Source: Firmicutes bacterium UBA5454
Lineage (GTDB): Bacteria > Bacillota > Clostridia > Caldicoprobacterales > DTU083
DNA length: 5,721 bases
NCBI GenBank assembly: GCA_002426555.1
Contig: DIQU01000035.1
Location: forward strand, 1 to 5,721
Reading direction: 5' to 3'
The notes beneath the pieces are model-generated. The model was not told the DNA's origin, searched no databases, and was given only the letters and a program-made list of their open reading frames with translations. Below, one piece after another: positions 1-5,507 of the stretch; the stretch's first letter is position 1; each line of letters begins with the position of its first letter. The position numbers and the translations under genes are program-made.

Positions 1-1
1 G

Positions 2-619
2 CGAAATGAAAAAGTCGCTGCTGTCGTATTAATTGCCTGCTTAACTCTTTGGATTAGTGAAAGCATTCATGGTATATCTGCTGCAATGGTTGCACTGCTT
101 GGAATGTGTGTCCTATTAGGGGCAAAAGTTTTAGACCGGCAGACTTTTCGCAGTAATATTGCCTGGGACACAGTTGTCTTTATTGCAGCTAATACTGGAA
201 TTGCAGGTGTTTTTAAAGAAGTTGGTATTACAAAATGGTTTAGTGCTTCTTATGGAGTGTATGCAGAACCTCTCTTTTCTAATATTGTGATTTTGATTGT
301 TGTTTCGGTCATTATTATAAGTATTTTGCGGTTTATCTTTGTATCACAAACAGCTTTGATGACAGTTTATGTTGTTGCGACAACGCCTTTTGCGCTGGCA
401 GCGGGAATAGACCCCTTTATCCCCGGTATTATTGCGTTGGTGACGGTTAATGTATGGAATGTTTTTTACCACAATGTTACTTTCATCACTACCTATGCAG
501 CCTCCGGGGAAATGATCGAATACAAGCAGCTCCAAAAAATGTCATATGTATATATGGGACTTTGCATTATTGGAATGTTGTGTTGTATTCCTGTGTGGAA
601 GGTGCTGGGGATGCTATAA
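2..619 (+). CDS. DASS/SLC13-family anion permease, C-terminal part (5' end outside window)
   Basis: The open frame runs in from the left edge and ends at TAA 617-619, giving 205 residues, under half of a usual DASS carrier (about 450-490 aa). The product is strongly hydrophobic, with about five to six membrane segments. A Trp-Asp-Thr-Val-Val-Phe-Ile-Ala stretch (about residues 55-62 of the fragment) resembles the start of the second structural repeat in DASS proteins. The C-terminus ends in Pro-Val-Trp-Lys plus a short tail, also typical of the family. Family members import di- and tricarboxylates or sulfate across the cytoplasmic membrane, usually with Na+. Substrate cannot be assigned here. 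Where many family members have a second Ser-Asn-Thr substrate motif, this fragment seems to carry Ser-Gln-Thr (344-352), but that alignment is by eye. An internal ATG at 86 is not the start, because coding continues upstream. The next gene is about 100 bases downstream, across a large hairpin. Family fairly sure, substrate unknown. Confidence 0.78.
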   Translation, partial: RNEKVAAVVLIACLTLWISESIHGISAAMVALLGMCVLLGAKVLDRQTFRSNIAWDTVVFIAANTGIAGVFKEVGITKWFSASYGVYAEPLFSNIVILIVVSVIIISILRFIFVSQTALMTVYVVATTPFALAAGIDPFIPGIIALVTVNVWNVFYHNVTFITTYAASGEMIEYKQLQKMSYVYMGLCIIGMLCCIPVWKVLGML

Positions 620-639
620 GAGGCAAAAACCGTAAATTT

Positions 640-702
640 ATATTTTGTTAATAGCGTAGGTGCTGCTGATTATCTTCAGCGGCACTGCTTTTAACAAAAT
701 AT
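640..702 (+). repeat. Long imperfect inverted repeat between the two transporter genes
   Basis: A 63-base near-palindrome fills most of the spacer. The outer arms are a perfect 12-bp match (640-651 ATATTTTGTTAA with 691-702 TTAACAAAATAT). After one T/T mismatch come four more pairs (653-656 with 686-689, one of them G-T). After a 3-base bulge (657-659) comes an inner 10-bp stem (660-669 with 676-685, one G-T) with a 6-base loop. That is 26 pairs in all. It ends five bases before the ribosome site of the MFS gene, so as RNA it could stop transcription or affect processing or translation. As DNA it could be an operator. Pairing was read directly; function is inferred. Confidence 0.75.
660..692 (+). 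terminator. Possible Rho-independent terminator after the DASS gene
   Basis: This is the inner part of the larger inverted repeat: a GC-rich 10-bp stem (GTGCTGCTGA with TCAGCGGCAC, one G-T pair) with loop TTATCT, followed by TGCTTTT. The stem is good but the T tract is short and interrupted, so termination may be partial and some transcripts may continue into the MFS gene. It lies about 40 bases after the DASS stop codon, as expected for a terminator. Confidence 0.5.
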
Positions 703-721
703 TTGCAAAGGAGTACTTCAA

Positions 722-1969
722 ATGTCACAAAATGAATTTCAACCGCAAAATAATAATAGCGAGTTAGCGGAATATAATAAACATTGGTTTCCTTTATTTA
801 TTGCAATCTTTGTTGCCTTAGTTGTAGATGGGATGGATCTTCAATTATTAAATTTGTGTCTTCCAGTCTTGAAGGAAGATTTTGCAGTTACTCAGATCCA
901 GATAGGAGCTTTAAGCAGTTATACTTTATTGGGTATGGGAATCGGGGGACTTATGGCTGGCATGTTAGCCGACCGAATTGGCAGGGTAAAAGTGACAATA
1001 GCTTCTCTGGTTATGTTTTCAGTGTTTACAGCCTGCTTGGCATTTACACATAGCTATTGGCAATTTGCAGTAGTGAGATTCTTTTCCGGGTTCGGAATCG
1101 CTGCTCTATATGCTATCGGCACCCTTTTGGTGGCAGAGTATGTTCCTACCGATAAAAGAAGCACCATTTTAGGTACGCTACAAGCCGGGTGGTCAATTGG
1201 TTATGTGTGTGCAGCGCTTCTTTCTGCTGCCATTTTACCTTCTTATGGGTGGAGGCCATTATTCATAATAACTATTATACCAGCACTTATATCCTTTCTA
1301 ATTCTAAGAAAAATAAAAGAACCTGCTAGTTTTACTGCATCAAAAAAGAAACAAAAAAGCAAAGAAAATGAATATGCACAAATATTTAGGAACAAATCTG
1401 TTCGAACGGTATTTCTGCTGTGGGCGGTTGCTAACATTGCTTTGCAATTTGGCTACTATGGGGCCAATACTTGGGTTCCCAGCTATCTAAGAACTGATTT
1501 GGGCATGGATCTTAAAAATATGAGTCTATATGTAGCTGGCACGTATACCGCAATGATAGCTGGGAAAATTTTAGCGGGTATGTTAGCTGACAGGTTTGGC
1601 AGGAAGAGCATATGGATGATTGGCGGAGTGGCTACAGCAGTTGCAATGCCTTGCATTATGTTTTATGCCGATACAAGTAACGTAATTTATCTAATGATTA
1701 TGTTCGGATTTTTATACGCAATTCCCTATGCGTTACTTTCGACTTATATGAGCGAAAGCTTTCCTGTAGATGTTCGAGGCACAGCGGTTGCTACAATGAG
1801 TAGTGTCGGAAAAATTGGCTCCATATCTGCGCCTATATTTGTCGGTTTCATGGCTACTCAATATTCTATTGGATTCGGAATCGCTTTGCTGGGAATCGCA
1901 TATGCCATATGTGCTTTTGTCCCGGGGTTGTTCATAAAAGAAAAAATGTACGATCCCAGTGCGATGTAA
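722..1969 (+). CDS. MFS transporter, aromatic-acid/metabolite:H+ symporter type
   Basis: This 415-residue protein has the usual length of a 12-helix major facilitator. The hydrophilic N-terminus (1-20) is followed by helix 1 carrying Asp-Gly-Met-Asp (36-39), characteristic of the AAHS group. The conserved MFS loop motif appears twice: Gly-Met-Leu-Ala-Asp-Arg-x-Gly-Arg at about 80-88 and again at 286-294, marking the two six-helix halves. Arg119 with Phe-Phe-Ser-Gly-Phe-Gly is the typical helix-4 signature. A lysine-rich central loop (about 197-227) separates the halves. The start is the ATG preceded by AAAGGAG at 707-713, 8 bases away. Such carriers bring aromatic or other small organic acids into the cell with protons; the substrate here is unknown. 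The gene sits directly upstream of the fix genes, and related MFS genes accompany FixCX/ETF genes elsewhere (E. coli ygcS, from memory). No convincing terminator follows it, so co-transcription with fixC is possible. Confidence 0.9.
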   Translation: MSQNEFQPQNNNSELAEYNKHWFPLFIAIFVALVVDGMDLQLLNLCLPVLKEDFAVTQIQIGALSSYTLLGMGIGGLMAGMLADRIGRVKVTIASLVMFSVFTACLAFTHSYWQFAVVRFFSGFGIAALYAIGTLLVAEYVPTDKRSTILGTLQAGWSIGYVCAALLSAAILPSYGWRPLFIITIIPALISFLILRKIKEPASFTASKKKQKSKENEYAQIFRNKSVRTVFLLWAVANIALQFGYYGANTWVPSYLRTDLGMDLKNMSLYVAGTYTAMIAGKILAGMLADRFGRKSIWMIGGVATAVAMPCIMFYADTSNVIYLMIMFGFLYAIPYALLSTYMSESFPVDVRGTAVATMSSVGKIGSISAPIFVGFMATQYSIGFGIALLGIAYAICAFVPGLFIKEKMYDPSAM

Positions 1970-2114
1970 ACAAAGCAAGAAAGAAATGGAGGCAGCCCTG
2001 ATTTAGAAATATTCTGATGTGAACATTGCTCAATAAAAAATTTGTTTGTACCAGAAGCTTAACAGAGATATGAACCTGGAAAGGAGAAAAAACAGAAGAG
2101 TCACCCTTTAAGAG

Positions 2115-2132
2115 AACTTGACGAATCAAGTT
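2115..2132 (+). promoter_or_regulatory. Perfect 7-bp dyad in the fixC leader (possible operator or RNA hairpin)
   Basis: AACTTGA and TCAAGTT are perfect reverse complements separated by CGAA. The dyad lies 15 bases before the fixC ribosome site. It could be the binding site of a dimeric regulator or a small RNA hairpin. The TTGA-N4-TCAA spacing does not fit the Fnr/Crp layout (TTGAT-N4-ATCAA). There is no T run after it, so it is not a terminator. The palindrome is certain; its role is a guess. Confidence 0.4.
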
Positions 2133-2147
2133 GTGCTAAATATTCAT

Positions 2148-2156
2148 AAGAGGTGG
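2148..2156 (+). promoter_or_regulatory. Ribosome binding site deciding the fixC start
   Basis: AAGAGGTGG lies 9 bases before the ATG at 2166. The open frame extends upstream to a TTG at 2118, but that codon falls inside the dyad, and the extra 16 residues would precede the normal FixC N-terminus. This site therefore fixes the start at 2166. Confidence 0.8.
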
Positions 2157-2165
2157 ATTTTTTTA

Positions 2166-3449
2166 ATGGATGAAAGATTTGATGCCATTATAGTAGGAGG
2201 CGGACTGTCAGGACTGGCAGCCGCTTACACACTTGCAGAGGCGGGACAGGAGGTTTTGCTGCTTGAACGCGGTGACTACAGCGGTGCCAAAAACATCACT
2301 GGCGGCAGAATGTATATCAGACCGATCAAAGATATGTTCCCTGATTTGTGGGAAAAAGCGCCTTTTGAAAGAGGCGTTGCCCATGAAGAGGTTTGCGTTA
2401 TGTCCGGATCGGGCAGCCTTCTTGTCAGATACAGTGGAGAAGAAGCGCCTTATCAGAGTTACAGCGTGATGAGAGCTAAGTTTGATAAATATTTTGCTAA
2501 GCAGGCTGAACGCAAGGGTGTGAGTATCGTAACAAAAACCCGTGTGGATGACTTGGTTTGGGCTGATGGAAAAGTTGCCGGGGTTATTGTGGGCGACGAC
2601 GAACTGAGAGCTGATGTTGTTATCGCCTGTGATGGCGTTATGTCACTGATAGCTGAAAAGGCTGGCTTGAGAAAGCCTGGCAATCCTAAGCATTATGCAG
2701 TTGGCTTTAAGGAAATTATTGAATTAGATCAAGAGTTGCTCGAAGCACGGTTTAATCTGAAGGATGATCAAGGAGTGGCAAGGCTCTTTGTGGGCGATGT
2801 AACCAAAGGCAAATTCGGCGGTGGATTTCTTTATACGAATAAGAGCAGTATTAGTCTTGGGATGGTAATGGGAATCTCCGACCTGATGAATGAGGAACCG
2901 ATGATTCCTGCACCTGAAATGTTGGAGTTGTTCAAAAAACGTCCTGAAGTTTCCGCTTTAATAGAGGAAGGACAGATCGTAGAGTATTCTGCACATGTCA
3001 TTCCTGAAGGCGGATACAGACATTTGAGCAATCTTTGCGGAAACGGGATATTGGTTTGTGGAGATGCTGCTGGCTTTTCCATTAACAGTGGAATGACTGT
3101 GAGAGGGATGGAATATGCGATGGGCAGCGGTTACTATGCTGCACAGGCTGTGCTGAAAGCTAAAGAACTTAAAGATTTCTACTGCACTGGGCTTTCTGTT
3201 TATGAAAAACTTCTTAATGATAGTTTTATCATGAAGGATTTTAAAACCTTTCAGGATGTTCCGGAGGCTATGGATAATAAACGTTTATTTACTTATTATC
3301 CTGAGCTTGCAATTAACATGATGCAGAAATTATATGATATCCCTGATGGCCCCAAGGACAGGATTATTCCTACAGTTAAGGGCATGCTGGGCTTTAGGGA
3401 GATTTGGACAATTGTTACAAAGGATTTAAGGAGGATGATGAAGCTTTGA
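2166..3449 (+). CDS. fixC: FixC-family FAD-dependent oxidoreductase (ETF:quinone oxidoreductase-like)
   Basis: This 427-residue flavoprotein has the normal FixC length. The N-terminus holds the dinucleotide-binding fold: Gly-Gly-Gly-Leu-Ser-Gly (11-16, GxGxxG) and an acidic Glu34 at the end of the second strand, followed by Arg-Gly-Asp-Tyr-Ser-Gly-Ala-Lys-Asn (35-43), a hallmark of FixC and ETF-QO. A second FAD motif, Cys-Gly-Asp-Ala-Ala-Gly-Phe, lies at 298-304. FixC accepts electrons from the FixAB flavoprotein and, with FixX, passes them to quinone or another acceptor at the membrane. FixABCX complexes can also bifurcate electrons to ferredoxin or flavodoxin, but whether this one does cannot be read from the sequence. 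No membrane helix is evident, as usual for FixC. The stop codon overlaps the TTG start of fixX, implying coupled translation and a 1:1 partner. Family assignment is secure; the physiological donor and acceptor are unknown. Confidence 0.93.
   Translation: MDERFDAIIVGGGLSGLAAAYTLAEAGQEVLLLERGDYSGAKNITGGRMYIRPIKDMFPDLWEKAPFERGVAHEEVCVMSGSGSLLVRYSGEEAPYQSYSVMRAKFDKYFAKQAERKGVSIVTKTRVDDLVWADGKVAGVIVGDDELRADVVIACDGVMSLIAEKAGLRKPGNPKHYAVGFKEIIELDQELLEARFNLKDDQGVARLFVGDVTKGKFGGGFLYTNKSSISLGMVMGISDLMNEEPMIPAPEMLELFKKRPEVSALIEEGQIVEYSAHVIPEGGYRHLSNLCGNGILVCGDAAGFSINSGMTVRGMEYAMGSGYYAAQAVLKAKELKDFYCTGLSVYEKLLNDSFIMKDFKTFQDVPEAMDNKRLFTYYPELAINMMQKLYDIPDGPKDRIIPTVKGMLGFREIWTIVTKDLRRMMKL
3428..3434 (+). 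promoter_or_regulatory. Ribosome binding site for fixX, inside the fixC coding end
   Basis: AAGGAGG lies within the last codons of fixC, 11 bases before the TTG at 3446. It supports this TTG over the upstream in-frame ATG at 3404, which has no ribosome site and would add 14 residues foreign to FixX, and over the later ATG at 3467. Confidence 0.75.
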
Positions 3450-3739
3450 GTGAAGCTATTCAAGTGATGGGATTAAAAGCAAAATTAGGTTTGGATGTCT
3501 TTAAAAACAATGATGAGTTTCATATTAAGATTGTAGCTGGCTGTGAAAAAGATCCGAGGCTGAAAAAAGCTATCTTGGTATGCCCTGCCGGTTTGTATAG
3601 CGAAAATAGCGAGGGAGAAGTTGAACTGAATCAGGACGGTTGTCTGGAGTGCGGTACCTGCAGAATTGCTTGCGGTTCTGATTTACTTGAATGGCATTAT
3701 CCTTCTGGTGGAGCCGGTGTACAGTTTCGCTTTGGTTAG
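3446..3739 (+). CDS. fixX: FixX ferredoxin-like protein
   Basis: Starting at TTG 3446 the protein has 97 residues, the usual FixX size. Cys46-Pro-Ala-Gly-Leu-Tyr is followed by Gly-Cys66-Leu-Glu-Cys69-Gly-Thr-Cys72-Arg-Ile, and the C-terminus Trp83-His-Tyr-Pro-Ser-Gly-Gly ends in Phe-Arg-Phe-Gly. These are the FixX signatures and match the Fe-S domain fused at the C-terminus of ETF:ubiquinone oxidoreductase. By that comparison Cys46, Cys66, Cys69 and Cys72 should bind one [4Fe-4S] cluster that relays electrons with FixC. A further Cys76 completes a CxxCxxCxxxC pattern and is not found in all family members. The start TTG shares bases with the fixC stop (TTGA), so ribosomes ending fixC can reinitiate here. 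The family is certain; the exact start is very likely but could be ATG 3467, giving a slightly shorter protein. Confidence 0.93.
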   Translation: MSEAIQVMGLKAKLGLDVFKNNDEFHIKIVAGCEKDPRLKKAILVCPAGLYSENSEGEVELNQDGCLECGTCRIACGSDLLEWHYPSGGAGVQFRFG

Positions 3740-3801
3740 AAGTGGGAGGGGGATTAGCCTGCTGATAAAAGGTTGTTGGCTTTGATGGAAGAGGTGGTAA
3801 C

Positions 3802-4671
3802 ATGGATTTAAAAATCAGTTGTGAAGCAGAACCAGAGCATAACAAAATTATAGAACAGTATTTGCGGGTATTGCCTGTTATAAGCGACATGCTAGGGACA
3901 GCTCTTCTTATGATTGACCGGGAAAAATTTATTTTTGCTGCATCCGGTACCCGATACAAAATTGACCATGTAAAATATGGTTCTCCTATAAAACCGGGTT
4001 CAGCCATGGAGAGGGCAATTATCGAAAAAAGAAGGGTAGTTTCTCGTACTGATAAAGCAGTAGCAGGAACGGGTGTTTCTCTGCATGTAATGGCCTGTCC
4101 CATATATGGTGACAATGATGAGGTGATTGGGGCGGTCGGAGCAGTTGAGACGATTGAACGACAGGAAGCAGTTCGTGATATGGCTACTGAGCTTGCCCAA
4201 GCAATTAGTATATTAGCTGCCAATACCCAGGAAGTCTCTGCTCAATCTCAGGAAATATCAAGTATTAGTCAGAATCTTGTTGAAAAGCTTACAGAATCTT
4301 TGTTACGAGTGCGCGAGACGAATCAGGTTTTGGATATGGTGAGGCAAATTGCCAATCAAACAAATCTACTGGGATTGAATGCTGCCATTGAGGCGGCCAG
4401 AGTGGGAGAGCAAGGACGTGGTTTTGGTGTGGTTGCACAGGAGATTCGAAAACTATCGGAGGAGACAACGGAGTCAATTAAAAAAATTGAACAAATAATC
4501 AAAGCGATTCAAGCAGATAGCGAGTACAACCAACGGCAATTGGAATACGTTGTACAGGCGATAGCTGGAATTGCCAATGCAGTAAATGATACGGCTAATA
4601 CCGTACAGCAAACCGGTGCTATGGCAGATCGCTTAAACGGGATGGCGGAGGAAATGTTTGAAAATATATGA
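3802..4671 (+). CDS. Soluble methyl-accepting chemotaxis-type sensor (YfmS-like architecture)
   Basis: This 289-residue protein has no signal peptide or membrane segment. Residues 1-120 form a globular mixed alpha/beta sensory domain of PAS- or GAF-like appearance (Leu-Leu-Met-Ile-Asp-Arg at 35-40; Cys-Pro-Ile-Tyr-Gly-Asp and Val-Ile-Gly-Ala-Val-Gly-Ala-Val at about 99-115). Residues from about 122 onward are a long helical coiled-coil hairpin. Its tip, around 181-208, has the highly conserved MCP signalling core, with Gln-Thr-Asn-Leu-Leu, Leu-Asn-Ala-Ala-Ile-Glu-Ala-Ala-Arg and Gly-Glu-Gln-Gly-Arg-Gly-Phe, which normally contacts CheW and CheA. It therefore should signal from the cytoplasm to the chemotaxis kinase. 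Architecture and length resemble the soluble B. subtilis transducer YfmS. The start is ATG 3802, behind AAGAGGTGG at 3789-3797. It lies between fixX (62 bases upstream) and fixA (71 bases downstream) on the same strand, so it is probably in the same operon. The ligand is unknown; a product, a substrate or the redox state of the Fix pathway are possibilities. Confidence 0.88.
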   Translation: MDLKISCEAEPEHNKIIEQYLRVLPVISDMLGTALLMIDREKFIFAASGTRYKIDHVKYGSPIKPGSAMERAIIEKRRVVSRTDKAVAGTGVSLHVMACPIYGDNDEVIGAVGAVETIERQEAVRDMATELAQAISILAANTQEVSAQSQEISSISQNLVEKLTESLLRVRETNQVLDMVRQIANQTNLLGLNAAIEAARVGEQGRGFGVVAQEIRKLSEETTESIKKIEQIIKAIQADSEYNQRQLEYVVQAIAGIANAVNDTANTVQQTGAMADRLNGMAEEMFENI

Positions 4672-4742
4672 ATAATTGATACATGCTTATTAAGGTAGAT
4701 AAGTAATGGAATTAGACTTATGAAAGATGGGGAGGAGATCAA

Positions 4743-5489
4743 ATGAATATTGTAGTAGCGATGAAGCAGATTCCGGATTTGCAGCAGATTAGAATTAAGG
4801 ACAGAGAACCTATATTGGATGATGTACCCAGTACTTTTGGCAGTTTGGATAAAAATGCGCTGCAAGCAGCTGTGAATCTTAGAGACGCTATGGGTGGAAA
4901 GGTAATTGCCTTAAGTATTGGTAATACCGAGCTTGAAGATACTGTCAAGGAAGCTCTGGCTGCTGGAGCAGACGAAGCTTTTCTAGTTGCAGATGATGAA
5001 TATGGAAACCTTGATAGCATGCAATCAGCCCTAATACTTGCTGAAAGCATCAGCAAGATTAAAGACGTCGGCCTAATTCTTTTAGGCGAAGGCAGCGGAG
5101 ACAACTACAGCGGCCAGACAATTGGCAGAGTTGCTGAATTGATGGATTTGCCACAGATCAGTTACGCCAAATCAATTGAGATAAATGGTAATACAGTAAG
5201 TGTAATAAGAGCTTTAGAGGACTGTGAGGAACATTTAGAGGCTGACATGCCTGCAATTATTTCTGTAGTAGCAGAAATAAACGAAATTAAAATTCCATCC
5301 GTGACCCAGATTTTAAAGGCAGCAAAAAAGCCGAAAGAGGTACTTGATGCAGGTGATATCGAAACTGAGCTTCCCCAATCGGCTGTTGAAAATATTAGTA
5401 TCTGGGCACCGTTGAATAACCGAAAAAAAATTGTTGTTAAAAATACGGTCGAACTAATTGAAGCTTTGAAAATAGAGAATTTAATTTAG
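4743..5489 (+). CDS. fixA: Electron transfer flavoprotein beta-subunit, FixA family
   Basis: This 248-residue protein has the length of ETF beta/FixA (about 250). It begins with Met-Asn-Ile-Val-Val-Ala-Met-Lys-Gln-Ile-Pro-Asp, the family N-terminus. Gly-Ala-Asp-Glu-Ala-Phe-Leu-Val (75-82) follows the first Rossmann-like unit. The nucleotide-site loop reads GEGSGDNYSGQTIG (115-128), closer to the FixA type than to the AID-D-D-x-x-Q-x-G loop of ordinary ETF. The end of the core has Ala-Leu-Glu-Asp...Met-Pro-Ala-Ile-Ile-Ser-Val (157-175), Glu-Ile-Asn-Glu (178-181) and Ile-Pro-Ser-Val (184-187), then Lys-Lys-Pro (195-197). It pairs with FixB to form a heterodimer that carries electrons from a dehydrogenase or NADH to FixCX. 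The start is ATG 4743, with GGAGG at 4731-4735. fixB follows 18 bases after its stop, giving the normal A-B pair. Whether the second cofactor is AMP or a bifurcating FAD is not decided by sequence reading. Confidence 0.92.
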   Translation: MNIVVAMKQIPDLQQIRIKDREPILDDVPSTFGSLDKNALQAAVNLRDAMGGKVIALSIGNTELEDTVKEALAAGADEAFLVADDEYGNLDSMQSALILAESISKIKDVGLILLGEGSGDNYSGQTIGRVAELMDLPQISYAKSIEINGNTVSVIRALEDCEEHLEADMPAIISVVAEINEIKIPSVTQILKAAKKPKEVLDAGDIETELPQSAVENISIWAPLNNRKKIVVKNTVELIEALKIENLI

Positions 5490-5507
5490 CAGAGAGGGAG
5501 ATTGAAA

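Larger units (their letters stand above)
1970..2165 (+). other. Non-coding leader upstream of fixC
   Basis: This 196-base stretch contains only very short reading frames, such as a 13-codon ATG frame at 2070-2111 with no good ribosome site. It shows no clear terminator for the MFS gene and no confident sigma-70 promoter. The recognisable elements are the dyad at 2115-2132 and the fixC ribosome site at 2148-2156. Its length suggests regulatory content, either a separate fix promoter or an mRNA leader. Confidence 0.5.

Noticed and set aside
640..702. Rex redox-repressor operator (TTGTTAA/TTAACAA)
   Set aside because: Both half-sites match, but Rex sites need about 4 bases between them, and here they are 39 apart. 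They are better explained as arms of the hairpin.
2018..2033. Crp/Fnr-like site TGTGA...TCAAT
   Set aside because: Only one half-site is good; the second half is mis-spaced and poorly matched.
2070..2111. 13-residue leader peptide frame before fixC
   Set aside because: No convincing ribosome site, basic low-complexity content, and no codon bias suggesting attenuation.
2118..2146. Promoter TTGACG with 17-base spacing to TATTCA
   Set aside because: The -10 matches only 3 of 6, and the transcript would begin within the fixC ribosome site, leaving no usable leader.
2118..2165. TTG-initiated 16-residue N-terminal extension of FixC
   Set aside because: No ribosome site at the TTG. The ATG at 2166 has one, and the protein from there starts exactly like other FixC proteins just before the FAD-binding fold.
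3570..4223. 217-codon open frame on the minus strand
   Set aside because: It is antisense to the well-supported fixX and MCP genes, spans their spacer, and its Ser/Pro/Ile-rich translation shows no domain. It is a shadow of + strand codon use.
4684..4709. Small hairpin (TGCTTAT with ATAAGTA) between the sensor gene and fixA
   Set aside because: AT-rich, about 7 bp with a G-T pair and no T run; expected by chance in such a spacer and not a credible terminator.
4739..5104. 121-codon minus-strand frame over fixA
   Set aside because: Antisense to clear FixA coding; low-complexity Ser/Ala-rich translation with no recognisable motif.
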